Positions 17,931 to 28,305 of a stretch of DNA of 64,000 bases are shown here, one piece after another. Numbering within the stretch: the stretch's first letter is position 1; each line of letters starts with the position of its first letter. A program made the translations under genes and the position numbers. The notes below the pieces were generated by a model that saw only the letters and a list, made by a program, of their open reading frames with translations, searched no databases and was not told the origin of the DNA. This stretch comes from a virus, in IMG/VR virus record IMGVR_UViG_3300008050_005857, positions 1 through 64,000 of that record. One strand, given 5' to 3'.

Positions 17931-18179
17931 ATGTCTAAGAAAGATAAAATTGACGAATCATTCATAAGCGATCTTGCAAAAAATGCAGCAGTGTATTTAA
18001 CTGTATCCGCATTAAAGCGCAAAAAATCTAATTTAAACGATGATCCTGTTATGAAACAAATGTTTAATGATCTATCTGATAAAATAGATAAGATCGAAAA
18101 ACAAGCTTCAAAACGTATATCACAAATGAGCCCTGAGCAACAAAAAGTAATTGCGAAGGTCTTAAAACAAGCGAAGTAA
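17931..18179 (+). CDS. Small helical protein before tape measure
   Basis: An 82-residue lysine-rich protein, helical and partly coiled-coil throughout (VMKQMFNDLSDKIDKIEKQASKRISQM), with no recognised family. GGGAG precedes ATG 17931. It ends 8 bp before the tape measure gene, a position often occupied by tape-measure chaperones; this role is inferred. Confidence 0.65.
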   Translation: MSKKDKIDESFISDLAKNAAVYLTVSALKRKKSNLNDDPVMKQMFNDLSDKIDKIEKQASKRISQMSPEQQKVIAKVLKQAK

Positions 18180-18187
18180 CATAACCA

Positions 18188-21100
18188 ATGCCTGCTGCTA
18201 AAAAAGGTAAAGGTCCTAACAAACCGCCTAAACAACAAAGCACTAGTAAGGTGTGGCGGGAATCAATAAAGGCCGCTGGCGAATCTGAAAAAGCATGGAA
18301 AAAAGCTGAGAAAGCTGCTGAAAGTGGGGAAAAAGCTAAAATAGCTGCTGCTAAAGCAGCAAAAGCTGCGTGGGATCAATCTATACAAACCTCTAAAGAG
18401 GCTAGAAAAGAATACTTCGTAGCTAGAAAATACGCAAATACCTTTTATAATGAAGTTATGGCCGGAGCCAAAGCAATTGCCGATCAAGGCGGTGAGTTTG
18501 GTAAACTAACTGGAAAAGCCAAAAAAACCTGGGCATCTGCCGGTGCAGCCGCACAAAAATATTATCAGAATGGTGATAAAGCTAATTTAAAATCAATGCG
18601 AGTTCTGAAGGACGTTGAAGACAAATTGAATTCAGCTCAAAATGATAAATCACAACTTACCGCTGCAAATCTTGCACTATTAGAAGCAGAAATTTTAACT
18701 AAAGATCAAATACTCCAATTAGATAAGGAAGATCAAGCTACTGCTGAAAAAATTGTAGAAGTTCAAAAAGATAAGCTTGCTATTTTAAAACGAGAAGCAA
18801 AGTTACAAGACAAAATAAACGATGCTAAAACAGAAGGCCTAAATATGGTTGAAAAAATGAAACAAGGCTTCCATAATTTAATGTCAGTTCAGGGCCTATT
18901 GTTGGCCGGTGTAACTGCACTTATTGCAGTATTAAAACAAGGCATTGTAAACACGAAGGCGATTAATACTCAATTAGGTGTAGGTGTTGCATCTTCTGCG
19001 GCAATGGCAAAAAATCTAGCATTTGCCGCTCCACTTGCAGCAGCAGCTGGTTTCAGTGAAGAAATGTCATCTGCGGCAGCAAACGCAGCTTTAGTCTCAG
19101 GTAATCTAGATTTAGCAAAGAATGCCGCTATCGCAGTTAGCGATGCAGCAATAGCTTTTCAGACTGGAATGGAGCCAGAACAAGTTGCTCAACTAGCAGA
19201 AAATTTAGCAATAACAACAGACCTATCAAGAGAAGGCGCTTCAGCAATGTTAGGATCAGTAGCATCTTTAGCTGAAATGAATAAAGTTGCACCTAAAAAG
19301 GTCTTAGAAGATTTAGCGAACAATGCAGAATCAATGGCAAAATTTACGGATGGAAGTGCAGAGAGCTTAGCTAAAGCAGCAGTTCAAGCCGCAAGACTTG
19401 GCATTGAACTTTCAAAATCTGCTGCTATCGGTGATAAGTTACTCGATCTTGAAGAATCTATTGCATCAGAATTTGAAGCATCTGTATTAATCGGGAAAGA
19501 ATTAAATTATGATAGAGCTAGACAATTAGCTCTAAATAATGATATTGAAGGTGCCGTTGGCGAAATTGTGAATCAATTAGGTTCTGAAGCAGAATTTAAT
19601 AAAATGAACGCAATACAGAGACAGGCACTTGCAGATTCAATCGGTGTCGGCGTTGAGGATTTAGCGTCAATGGTTTCTAAACGTGGCAAAGCAGATTTAG
19701 ATACAGGTAGCGATGTCCCGGCGAAACAATTAAAAACGCAAATGGATCTTGTCAAACAAGGTTATATTATGAGTGGTAAAGCAGAAGAGCATTTGGATTT
19801 ATTAGGTAATATACTTTCTGCAATTATAGCTCTTGGTGCTGGCCAATTACTCGGTAAACTCACCGGTAGAATGGGAAAAGGAATAGGACGAGCAGTTACG
19901 AACATGTTAAGTAGAGGAAAAGCAGGAGCTAGACTCGCAAGAATGAGCGGCGGAGGAAAATTTGCGCGCGCTAGAGGTATGATTCGAGGTGCTGCAGGCT
20001 CTGGTTTAGGTAAAGCTGTAGGAATTGCAGGAGCAGCTATTGAAGGATTTAAAGCGTTTGGTAATTTGAAAAAAGGTTTCTTTGACAAAGGTGTTCCTGA
20101 AGCTGAAAGAAATGAAGCCCGAGGTGCAGGTGTTGGTGGCGCTGCTGGACTTGCGATCGGTGCAGTATTAGGCGGTCCAATCGGTGCTGCAATAGGAGGT
20201 TTTGTCGGTAGAAAACTTGGCGGATATATGGGTAAGAATTGGAAGAGTATCAAAAAATTTGGTAAAAATTTAGGTGCTCTAACGAAAAAAGGATTCATAG
20301 CAGGTGTAAAAGGAATTAAAGCATACTACGGCGGAATATATGATTTAGGTAAAAAAGGATTTGAAAAAGGTAAAGAAATATTAGGAGAGTTTGGACCTAA
20401 AGTAGTTGATATGGGTAAAAAGATTGGTGGATTTGGATTGAAAATTCTTAAAACTGCAACACCAATTGGATTAGCTCAAAAAGCAATTGCTGGACTTAAA
20501 GATAATATGCCAGCAATCAAAGAAGGTTTATCAAAAGCACGAGATACTTTTGTTAACGTGGCAAATTCTATAGGTGAGAAAGTCGGTTCAGGTTTAAAGA
20601 CTGCAAAGGACAAATTTGTTAGCGTGGCAAATTCTATAGGTGAGAAAGTCGGTTCAGGTTTAATGGCTGCAAAGAACAAAGCTAACGAATTCAAAGAAAA
20701 CGTTAAACAAAAATTCTCATCGGCTATCAACACTGCAAAAAGTAAAATGGCTGAATTAAGTTCAGCTACACACGAAGCTTTAGTTACGAAATTTCAAAGC
20801 GTAAAAACAAAAGTTCAGGAAGTTGCAAATGCTTTACCTGGACTAATTTCTGGAGCATTAAGTAAAGCTGGAGCTCTTCATGCGGCATTTGTTGAAAATG
20901 GCGGTTTAGTGGGCGCAGCAACTGATGCATGGAAGTTCGGGAAGGAATTTGTCTTTGGAAAAGAAAAACAAAAAGAAAAAGGTGGCCCAATTACTAAGTC
21001 AGGTACGTATCTTGTAGGTGAAGCAGGTCCTGAATTGGTTAATCTCTCTGCTGGATCCCATGTTGTTCCAAATAATAAACTACAAGGAGGTTTAGAACAA

Positions 21101-21238
21101 GGACAATACGGTGAAGTAGACCTTGAACCTTTAGTTGCAGCAATAATGAGTTTAAAAACTGAATTACAGCAAATTAAAGGACATACTAAAAATACCTCAA
21201 AAGGCGTTTCTAATATTTCAATAGGGAGTACAACGTAA
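18188..21238 (+). CDS. Tail tape measure protein
   Basis: A 1016-residue protein that sets tail length and fills the tube before DNA passage. The first 220 residues are Ala/Lys-rich coiled coil. A hydrophobic segment, VQGLLLAGVTALIAVL, lies near residue 237, followed by helical Ala-rich sequence (250-540) and a Gly-rich region with GAAGLAIGAVLGGPIGAAIGG. Residues 788-831 contain two near-identical 22-residue units (see repeat). The C-terminal GPITKSGTYLVGEAGPELVNL is the familiar tape-measure ending. The ribosome site is weak. It lies between hub genes and the tube-junction protein as in T4 (gp29 region), though much longer than gp29 (590). Confidence 0.9.
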   Translation: MPAAKKGKGPNKPPKQQSTSKVWRESIKAAGESEKAWKKAEKAAESGEKAKIAAAKAAKAAWDQSIQTSKEARKEYFVARKYANTFYNEVMAGAKAIADQGGEFGKLTGKAKKTWASAGAAAQKYYQNGDKANLKSMRVLKDVEDKLNSAQNDKSQLTAANLALLEAEILTKDQILQLDKEDQATAEKIVEVQKDKLAILKREAKLQDKINDAKTEGLNMVEKMKQGFHNLMSVQGLLLAGVTALIAVLKQGIVNTKAINTQLGVGVASSAAMAKNLAFAAPLAAAAGFSEEMSSAAANAALVSGNLDLAKNAAIAVSDAAIAFQTGMEPEQVAQLAENLAITTDLSREGASAMLGSVASLAEMNKVAPKKVLEDLANNAESMAKFTDGSAESLAKAAVQAARLGIELSKSAAIGDKLLDLEESIASEFEASVLIGKELNYDRARQLALNNDIEGAVGEIVNQLGSEAEFNKMNAIQRQALADSIGVGVEDLASMVSKRGKADLDTGSDVPAKQLKTQMDLVKQGYIMSGKAEEHLDLLGNILSAIIALGAGQLLGKLTGRMGKGIGRAVTNMLSRGKAGARLARMSGGGKFARARGMIRGAAGSGLGKAVGIAGAAIEGFKAFGNLKKGFFDKGVPEAERNEARGAGVGGAAGLAIGAVLGGPIGAAIGGFVGRKLGGYMGKNWKSIKKFGKNLGALTKKGFIAGVKGIKAYYGGIYDLGKKGFEKGKEILGEFGPKVVDMGKKIGGFGLKILKTATPIGLAQKAIAGLKDNMPAIKEGLSKARDTFVNVANSIGEKVGSGLKTAKDKFVSVANSIGEKVGSGLMAAKNKANEFKENVKQKFSSAINTAKSKMAELSSATHEALVTKFQSVKTKVQEVANALPGLISGALSKAGALHAAFVENGGLVGAATDAWKFGKEFVFGKEKQKEKGGPITKSGTYLVGEAGPELVNLSAGSHVVPNNKLQGGLEQGQYGEVDLEPLVAAIMSLKTELQQIKGHTKNTSKGVSNISIGSTT
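20549..20680 (+). repeat. 66-bp tandem duplication inside tape measure gene
   Basis: Two adjacent 66-bp units (20549-20614 and 20615-20680) share a roughly 40-base identical core from GTGGCAAATTCTATAGGTGA through GGTTCAGGTTTA. Each encodes 22 residues (VANSIGEKVGSGL plus linker). Identity at DNA level points to a recent in-frame duplication. Confidence 0.9.
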
Positions 21239-24200
21239 TGGCATTAAAGGATTTCAACGCAAGTAAAATTAAAAGTTGGACATACCATGATACGTCTGCG
21301 AAAGAGCCACAAACATTTGATGACATCCATTCAGGTACTATCGTCACTGGACAAAGAGACAAAATTGAAGAGCAATATATGGAAGGTCTGAAAACAACTC
21401 AGGATGTATCCGCCTATGACATACAATCTGATCCTCCATCAGCCCAAACTTTTCAAGCAGGTACATATACGGTCACCGGTATTCGGGATTTAATTGAGGC
21501 GAAATTTTTAGAAGGTAATCCATTAACAAGTAAAAATAACGCTACTACATTAGATGACGTAATCGGTTTTAAACCTGATACGGGACAAACATATAACGTT
21601 GGTCCCTACACTGTTACAGGTGATAAAACAAAAATAGAAACACTATTAGATTCATTTGAAGCGGATCCGTTACAATATGTGGATTCATTGGCTGGATATA
21701 GTCAAGTTGTTGATCAAATTGATAGTGCGAACCCACAAATCTTTACTATATCAAACAGTGCCGGAGAATATTCAATAACAGGTTTACATGGTTCTATTGT
21801 ATTTGATGATTTAGATGATTTAAAAACAAAAAGTCTAGTTATAAAAACACTTGGTGATAAAATAGAATCTGCAACAATGCGTTCATGGGCTGCACCAGAT
21901 GTTAATAGTGCACAAAAAGGGTGGAGACAGGTTCCAATTGGACTTAGAGATTTTGGAACAGGTGAACTTGATTCAACTCCAATTAAACTTGGTGGAGATG
22001 CGACATTCCCAGGGTTTACAGTATATCCTAAAACACCGCAATGGGCCCAATCTGTAACGGAAAACTATACAGATATTATAACAACAAATAGTTTTTATGG
22101 CAGATTCACTGGAAAATTATCTTCGCTCGCACTCGATAATCCATCAGGTGGAGATTCCGTATTAGGTAACCCGTTTACGTCTGTTGATACACTATTTGGT
22201 TTATCAGCCGGCTTTTATTTAGGCATCCGCGGGATAACGTTAGGTAATATTTTAGGTAAACCTCAATATACTAAGCATACAACTATTTACGGGTATGATG
22301 AAAGTGGAGTTACAGGTGAAGCAGCTTTAGTAGAACCTGATGAATGGGATGGTCAAAGTGACTTTGATCGCGATGAAATGCCAAAAATGATGTATCTGTA
22401 TGATAAGTTCATTCTTGGACCCGATACAGTAGACGACCCACATGTGGAAGCTTACCAGTTTAAAGCCGGTCATTTAGGTTTTTCAAAAGACGCATTGCAA
22501 GGTGCATCAAATTTCGCAGCTGCTGGTGCAAGTTTCGTTATGAACTGGATTCTTAGTTCATTTGATGAAAAATATCCTATAATTCCTACAAGGAATCAAG
22601 TTAATATGAAGGGTGCCGGCAAAGATTACTTGTCTCAAACTAGCACAAAATATTTTGATTCTTCAAATGATAAAGCTTCAAGTGATACAAGCAAATCCGT
22701 TCCATCTTTAGCAACCATTGTATTAAACAGAGATGATTCACCGTTTATTTCACAGACTTTTCTTGATGCATCTGGAACTGATCCGTCAAAGCTTGAAGAC
22801 GCAGACTTAAAAAATAAACCTTTATTAGTAACCTTATATAAAAAATTAATACTAGATGGCAGTCAAATACTTGGTGATGAATATAAAACATTATTTGATA
22901 AATCTGCACATAAAAGCATGTTTCCAAATTCATCGGTATTACCACAACATCCTCAAGGTGGAACAGCACAAGGTAAAGCATATACAGATTCTCAAAAATA
23001 TGTTTCACAAGCCGAAAAACCTAGAACATATCAAGGCGATAAAGCAACAATAGCTGGAGGAGATAATCCATTTTTATTTTATTCAAAACACTCCACAACA
23101 AATTTACGATATGACGTAGACGGCGATACAGAATTATCATCAAGATATGATACAAGTGAATTCGCAAAACATGAGGTTCTTAAAGGTTTTATTGCAACTG
23201 GAAGCTTAGACCATACGAAACCTATGAAAAGTAAACTTGTTGATAAAATTGAAAATGATATCACATCGCCACTTGGCTTTACAGATGATGATTCAGCAGG
23301 TAAAATTCCAATCGTTGGACGTAAAAAATTAACAGAAAAGGGTCATGCATTACCATATGACAAACTTGGAAAAGAAAAAAATAGAAAATATGGTGAAATA
23401 TTAATGAGCCCAAGTGAATTCGCGGCGGTTGAAGAACTTCCAACTGAAGTAGCTGGACTAGTTAAATTAAACGAGAATAAACAACTAGATATGACCAGTA
23501 CAGAACCTAAATTTGCTAGAAATGAAGGAGCTAAAAAAGTTTATAACATTGGAAAAAATGGTTTTGTTAAAATAGATCCGGCCAGTACACAGACAACCTC
23601 TGTATACGATGATGCACTTGGGTTAGTCAAATTAAGTGGTGATGGTGATAACAAGTATAAAACAGATCACATTGATAAAGTTAATATGGTTGCTTACCGG
23701 AATTCTGAGGATGATCATAGCGTTGGAACATATGAAGACTTAGATTTTGTGCCATTAGTATTTCAAGATGTTTACAATGAAAAGGATATAGTATTTAGGG
23801 CTATCCTTGGTGCTATAGAAGATAAACATACCCCAGATTGGGAAGAACAGAGTTTTATCGGCAGACCAGTAAAGAGTCATGTATATAAAGGAGTCGATAG
23901 AGAAATAAGTTTTGACTTTAAAGTTTATCCTAAAACAAAACAAGAATTTCCTGTTTTGCTAGAAAAAGTAAATTATCTTTCAGGGTTAGCATATCCAAAT
24001 TTAGATCAATATTATAGAATGTCTGGACCATTATGTAAATTAACACTTGGAGATATCTGTAAACGTCAATTAGGCTTCTTAAGTGATATTAGTGTTACAT
24101 TTCCTGAAGACAGTCCTTGGGAAATTCAAAAAGGATTAAGATTTACGAAACTGATCAATGTTGCCGTTACTTTCAAATATATTGGCGGATACATCCCAGT

Positions 24201-24345
24201 TTCAACCGGAAAACACTATGAATTAAATTGGCTTGACGGTGAGCATTATAGTAAAACTGGTGTAGCATTTGGATCCGACGAAGTTGATAGAAGTAATGAT
24301 TCAAATATGCAAAAGATATTCGCCTCAGCGACGAAGGTAACATAG
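21238..24345 (+). CDS. Tube-baseplate junction protein (gp48/gp54-like), expanded N-terminus
   Basis: A 1035-residue protein. The last 170 residues carry the features of T4-like tube initiator proteins: ISFDFKVYPKTKQEFPVLLEKVNYLSGLAYP, GPLCKLTLGDICKRQLGFLSDISVTF, PWEI, and FTKLINVAVTFKYIGGYIP. The N-terminal 190 residues hold about four degenerate copies of a T-F-x-x-G-x-Y-x-V-T-G-x-x-x-x-I-E unit. GGGAG lies before ATG 21238, which overlaps the tape-measure stop. It is far longer than T4 gp48 (364) or gp54 (320), so this may be a fusion with another structural protein. It caps the tube start on the baseplate. Confidence 0.75.
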   Translation: MALKDFNASKIKSWTYHDTSAKEPQTFDDIHSGTIVTGQRDKIEEQYMEGLKTTQDVSAYDIQSDPPSAQTFQAGTYTVTGIRDLIEAKFLEGNPLTSKNNATTLDDVIGFKPDTGQTYNVGPYTVTGDKTKIETLLDSFEADPLQYVDSLAGYSQVVDQIDSANPQIFTISNSAGEYSITGLHGSIVFDDLDDLKTKSLVIKTLGDKIESATMRSWAAPDVNSAQKGWRQVPIGLRDFGTGELDSTPIKLGGDATFPGFTVYPKTPQWAQSVTENYTDIITTNSFYGRFTGKLSSLALDNPSGGDSVLGNPFTSVDTLFGLSAGFYLGIRGITLGNILGKPQYTKHTTIYGYDESGVTGEAALVEPDEWDGQSDFDRDEMPKMMYLYDKFILGPDTVDDPHVEAYQFKAGHLGFSKDALQGASNFAAAGASFVMNWILSSFDEKYPIIPTRNQVNMKGAGKDYLSQTSTKYFDSSNDKASSDTSKSVPSLATIVLNRDDSPFISQTFLDASGTDPSKLEDADLKNKPLLVTLYKKLILDGSQILGDEYKTLFDKSAHKSMFPNSSVLPQHPQGGTAQGKAYTDSQKYVSQAEKPRTYQGDKATIAGGDNPFLFYSKHSTTNLRYDVDGDTELSSRYDTSEFAKHEVLKGFIATGSLDHTKPMKSKLVDKIENDITSPLGFTDDDSAGKIPIVGRKKLTEKGHALPYDKLGKEKNRKYGEILMSPSEFAAVEELPTEVAGLVKLNENKQLDMTSTEPKFARNEGAKKVYNIGKNGFVKIDPASTQTTSVYDDALGLVKLSGDGDNKYKTDHIDKVNMVAYRNSEDDHSVGTYEDLDFVPLVFQDVYNEKDIVFRAILGAIEDKHTPDWEEQSFIGRPVKSHVYKGVDREISFDFKVYPKTKQEFPVLLEKVNYLSGLAYPNLDQYYRMSGPLCKLTLGDICKRQLGFLSDISVTFPEDSPWEIQKGLRFTKLINVAVTFKYIGGYIPVSTGKHYELNWLDGEHYSKTGVAFGSDEVDRSNDSNMQKIFASATKVT

Positions 24346-24348
24346 ACA

Positions 24349-24654
24349 ATGTTTAATAGATATAATAATGCAAGAATAAAAAGAGATGAAAAAACCCAAT
24401 CTAGGTATTTTAAGCCGTCTTTTTACCCGGACATACCTGAAAAAGATACAGATATTTTTCATACTGTTAGACCTGGTGAACGTTTAGATTTATTAGCACA
24501 TAAATACTATAAAGATGTCGGACTGTGGTGGATCATAAGTAGAGCAAATAGATTAGATCCATCTGATATAGGGTTACGAGCTGCAACTCAACTTAGAATA
24601 CCTACCGATATTGGAGAAGTAATCCGATCTTTTAAATCTATAAACATGGAGTAA
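24349..24654 (+). CDS. LysM-like baseplate protein (gp53/gpX-like)
   Basis: A 101-residue protein. FHTVRPGERLDLLAHKYYKDVGLWWIISRANRL matches the LysM-like fold of baseplate proteins such as T4 gp53 and P2 gpX, followed by the conserved RIPTDIGEV. The N-terminus is basic. It begins 4 bp after the junction protein, and the hub gene follows. It probably clamps the hub to the wedge or tube. Confidence 0.75.
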   Translation: MFNRYNNARIKRDEKTQSRYFKPSFYPDIPEKDTDIFHTVRPGERLDLLAHKYYKDVGLWWIISRANRLDPSDIGLRAATQLRIPTDIGEVIRSFKSINME

Positions 24655-24658
24655 TTCA

Positions 24659-27604
24659 TTGGGAATATTCAGAAAAAATATAGATCGCAATATTCAGATC
24701 GGATTAAATGCACGAATAAACGCAATGAGTACTTATGGTGAGACGCCCATCATAAATGATCAATTATCTTCTGTTTCAGATCCAGAGTTACAAGCCGCTG
24801 AATTTACATTAAGTAAAGAGGCCCAAATTGCAAAATCACCATTCGTACGCTTAATCGCTCCAGGTACACAAAATACTCATATCCTATATGGTATGTTTAA
24901 TACGACTATTGAATCTTCTGGTGTAACTAAAGCTGAATTTGGATCTTCTGCGGTAGATGCATTTACTTCTTTACAAGATAATGTTAAAGGCTCTGAACAA
25001 GCGTTTTATAATCTAGATGATGCAACAAATTCTCAATCTGCGGGTTATGAGTTCGGAAGACCAACACCTGGAATAACACAAGTATCTGTTGATTTTATTA
25101 AGACAGGAGGAGCCGTAAGGAAAGCCACGATTAATTGGACAGTATTTGGACTTAGCGATTTAGAAAAATATCATGAAACTTTTTTGTCTTTAGGCAGGTA
25201 TGTGATATTAGATTGGGGTTGGGTTAGGAGCGTTAAAGGATTAGACAATATTCCTTCATTAGTTAAAACTGAAGGTTCGCGAACACAAGTCGATCCTTCT
25301 CTATTTAAAAAGGAAGAAAAAGAGATTGACGGTAAAAAAGTTTCTAATGGCCCTTCAATGTGGCAAAAAATGTTTACTGATTATTATGGCGATTGGTCCG
25401 GACTAGTTGGAGTTATATCAAAATTCGATTGGGAACAAAGAGAAGATGGCGGCTTCAATTGTACTACAGAAGTAATGGCCCAAGGAACTAGCATATTTCA
25501 ACAAGATTTACCTAAAGTAAAAGATAAAGCACTACGTCAAGAAGTTTCGATGGACGTAAAAAGTTTTGACGATTTTATGCTGGATTTTGCAAACGATTTA
25601 TCCGGAGCCGTTAGAGATCATGAAGGAAATCCAATGCGACTTGATCCATCTAAAGTACAAGAGACTATGTCCGGTCCCAAATTAAATATTGTAGAACGTA
25701 TTGCAAGTCTTGACGTTGAAATAATGGATAAATATTTCGGACACATTATTGCGGAAAGACTTGATCTATTATCTAGAGTTCAGTCTGGAGAATTAACTGC
25801 GGGTACAGAAGAGTATGAAGGAGACAGTACTTATGAATTACCTGGAGCATTTCTTTCTAACGATAAAAATATTGCAGCAATAATACACCCAACTAATACT
25901 ACCATTCCTGGAGGTTATGTTGAACTGTTCAGTAGTGAAAACGAAGATTCGACTAAACGCGCAGCAGATTTTTCATCTAATATATGGGTCAAATGGGGTT
26001 GGTTTGAAGATAATGTCGTATCGTATTATTGTAGAACTAGATCAAAAGATGGTCCACGTGACATTGAATTTAGATCTATAATGCCAGAAAAATTAAACGG
26101 TCCAACACACGCAATACCAATATACAATTCACCAGAACTTTGGACATATGATCCATCATTGTTCATACTCCCAGGCCAAACTAATGAAGAGTGGTTTCAG
26201 CAAACTATACCAAAAGATGAAAACGGAAAAAACGGACCGCCCATAGCGTCTTTATACGAAAAATTAGCAAAAAAAATTAATTCAAATTGTGAACCATTTG
26301 GTAATGATGCAAAAGATGTCGGATATCTTAGAAATATGTATGTAAACTTAAAACTCATCCAAAATAATTTCACCGCCGGCGCTCAAAGTATTAATAGTGC
26401 AATGTTAAATGTTTGTAGAGCATTAAATTCCGGAATAAAAATTTGGGATTGGGAAACATATTCACAAGACAATTTAACAAATACTTTAGTTACTCAATTC
26501 ATATATGATAAAAATGACCCACCACGAATAACGAAACCGGCAACGGATTCTAGTAGCGATCCACTTCCATCATTTGATGACGACCCTAAAAAAGCTTACA
26601 TTTTTGAAAATTACGGTTTTAATTCGATAATAAAAGACGTTACTGTTAAAACAGAAATATCGAGTAAAATGTCCGCAATGATGGGAATAAATAGAGGGAA
26701 TCCGGATAGTGAAACTACTGACGCAATAAAAACAATAATTAGTAAACCGCCTGGAAGTAAAAGTGATGCAGAAGTAGAAGCTGAAGCTTATGCAAACTTT
26801 TTTTCATCATTTAACCAAACAGATAAAGATACGTTAGCTTCTGGCGTTATTTCTGAAGACGATTCTACTTATGGAAATTCTTCCGTTACCACTTCTTCTC
26901 CGGGAAATTTAAATATATCTGGATTAGATTCGGCAACTACAAAGTGGAATCACAATATAAATCCATTATTGATACGCGCTAATCCAACGTCAAAAGCCAA
27001 CTTTGCAGAAATGGCAGAAAAAAAGATGCATGAACAATTAGCTTCACAAGAATCAGAAATAACAACTGCCAGTGGAGATAAAGTAAAAGTAAGTGGCAAT
27101 GCATTACCTACAGTAAAAGGTTCAAGTCAAGATCAAACCATTTTACTCGAATACAGAAAACCCTATGGACTTGATGGAAAAATGAGAGCTCATTTTATAC
27201 GAACATTACAATGGTACCATGAAGATAGTCCAATGACAATGGTTAAAGCTTCTTCATCAGATATATTAATGCCGTTAAGCGTTGATATGACATTGGAGGG
27301 CTGCGGTGGAATTTATCCAGGAAATGTATTTAGACTTGCGTATTTACCGGAAAGATACGGTCAAGTACCCACACCAGGGCAACTTCCTAAAACAGGTTTT
27401 GTTATAATGGGTGTAAACCATGAAATAACTGATGGCGGTTGGGAGACAAAAATAGATGCTCAAATGTATATGATAAAAAATAATGATCCAAAATCTGGAG
27501 AATCATCAGGTGAAATAACAAAGCGCGAATTCTATGCAGAGAATAAAAACAAAATTGATGCTGCATTTAAAAAGAATTTCCAAAAGATGATTGATTTAGA
27601 ATAA
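24659..27604 (+). CDS. Large baseplate hub protein (gp27/gpD-like C-terminus)
   Basis: A 981-residue protein starting at TTG 24659, seven bases after GGAG; the predicted N-terminus is MGIFRKNIDRNIQIGL. The C-terminus VDMTLEGCGGIYPGNVFRLAYLP followed by FVIMGVNHEITDGGWETKIDAQM resembles hub proteins of the T4 gp27/P2 gpD type, which form the trimeric torus between tube and spike. The middle includes WTVFGLSDLEKYHETFLSLGRYVILDWGW, common in large hub proteins. A spike or lysozyme gene (gp5) is not in this window. The stop overlaps the next ATG. Confidence 0.7.
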   Translation: MGIFRKNIDRNIQIGLNARINAMSTYGETPIINDQLSSVSDPELQAAEFTLSKEAQIAKSPFVRLIAPGTQNTHILYGMFNTTIESSGVTKAEFGSSAVDAFTSLQDNVKGSEQAFYNLDDATNSQSAGYEFGRPTPGITQVSVDFIKTGGAVRKATINWTVFGLSDLEKYHETFLSLGRYVILDWGWVRSVKGLDNIPSLVKTEGSRTQVDPSLFKKEEKEIDGKKVSNGPSMWQKMFTDYYGDWSGLVGVISKFDWEQREDGGFNCTTEVMAQGTSIFQQDLPKVKDKALRQEVSMDVKSFDDFMLDFANDLSGAVRDHEGNPMRLDPSKVQETMSGPKLNIVERIASLDVEIMDKYFGHIIAERLDLLSRVQSGELTAGTEEYEGDSTYELPGAFLSNDKNIAAIIHPTNTTIPGGYVELFSSENEDSTKRAADFSSNIWVKWGWFEDNVVSYYCRTRSKDGPRDIEFRSIMPEKLNGPTHAIPIYNSPELWTYDPSLFILPGQTNEEWFQQTIPKDENGKNGPPIASLYEKLAKKINSNCEPFGNDAKDVGYLRNMYVNLKLIQNNFTAGAQSINSAMLNVCRALNSGIKIWDWETYSQDNLTNTLVTQFIYDKNDPPRITKPATDSSSDPLPSFDDDPKKAYIFENYGFNSIIKDVTVKTEISSKMSAMMGINRGNPDSETTDAIKTIISKPPGSKSDAEVEAEAYANFFSSFNQTDKDTLASGVISEDDSTYGNSSVTTSSPGNLNISGLDSATTKWNHNINPLLIRANPTSKANFAEMAEKKMHEQLASQESEITTASGDKVKVSGNALPTVKGSSQDQTILLEYRKPYGLDGKMRAHFIRTLQWYHEDSPMTMVKASSSDILMPLSVDMTLEGCGGIYPGNVFRLAYLPERYGQVPTPGQLPKTGFVIMGVNHEITDGGWETKIDAQMYMIKNNDPKSGESSGEITKREFYAENKNKIDAAFKKNFQKMIDLE

Positions 27605-28266
27605 TGGCAATAGAACGAACAGACGGGCCCTTTTTAACGGGTGATCATGAATTTCACTATATAGATAGTGATTTATGGGTATTACCCGAAACATCATATT
27701 TTGTCCATTATTCAACTAATAAAATAGTAACATATGAATTAGAACAAACAAAAGAACAGATTGTCGCTATGCGCAAAAAACCTTTTGAAGTATATCAAAG
27801 GATAACTAATCGATTAAGAGATATTTACCCAAAGAAAATTTATCCAACGGTGAAAAAATTACCGTTTGGACAGAAATTTATATCAAGGGTTTTTACACAA
27901 AGCAAGCTAATCCCTGGCGCGGAAATATATGAAACTATCTCTAAAACAAAGACAGCTAGTTATCGATTTGTAAAATTGGAATGGCAAATATCAGGGGCTG
28001 CAAGTCAAGCTGAATTACATAATTTTAATGAATTACAAAAAGCGGAAGCAATAATACCTGGTATATCTGAAGTAATTCCGGTTCTTCAATTGCATAAGAC
28101 AAAAATCAGACGCGAAAAAGATCCTGCAAATTTGATTAAAAAGAACCATCTTTACGCTAATTCAGCTACTGATGAGGTTTTACAAAATTTAACATCCCCT
28201 ACAAAAGAACAATCTAGAACGTTTAAAAAGAAACGCAAGAGAAGACGAAAATCTAAAAAGAAATAA
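27604..28266 (+). CDS. Unknown basic protein at end of baseplate operon
   Basis: A 220-residue protein with no recognised family. The N-terminal half is strand-rich (SDLWVLPETSYFVHYSTNKIVTYELEQ), the middle is helical, and the last 14 residues are almost all Lys and Arg (FKKKRKRRRKSKKK), suggesting nucleic-acid contact or disorder. ATG 27604 overlaps the hub stop. The position suggests a minor baseplate or tail protein, but a DNA-binding role is possible. A promoter-like element follows. Confidence 0.6.
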   Translation: MAIERTDGPFLTGDHEFHYIDSDLWVLPETSYFVHYSTNKIVTYELEQTKEQIVAMRKKPFEVYQRITNRLRDIYPKKIYPTVKKLPFGQKFISRVFTQSKLIPGAEIYETISKTKTASYRFVKLEWQISGAASQAELHNFNELQKAEAIIPGISEVIPVLQLHKTKIRREKDPANLIKKNHLYANSATDEVLQNLTSPTKEQSRTFKKKRKRRRKSKKK

Positions 28267-28277
28267 AATAAGTCAGA

Positions 28278-28305
28278 TTTTTCTCGAAAAAATTCATATA
28301 TATTA
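28278..28305 (+). promoter_or_regulatory. Phage promoter-like element, four bases before a start codon
   Basis: TTTTTCTC (28278-28285), 10 nt, then ATATATATTA (28296-28305). ATG 28309 follows almost at once and has no ribosome-binding site, implying either a leaderless message or a promoter element with unusual geometry. Confidence 0.5.

Noticed and set aside
19762-20298. A 178-codon Pro-rich frame on the minus strand within the tape measure gene.
   Set aside because: It is the complement of Gly/Ala-rich tape measure codons, with no ribosome site or promoter and no recognisable family.
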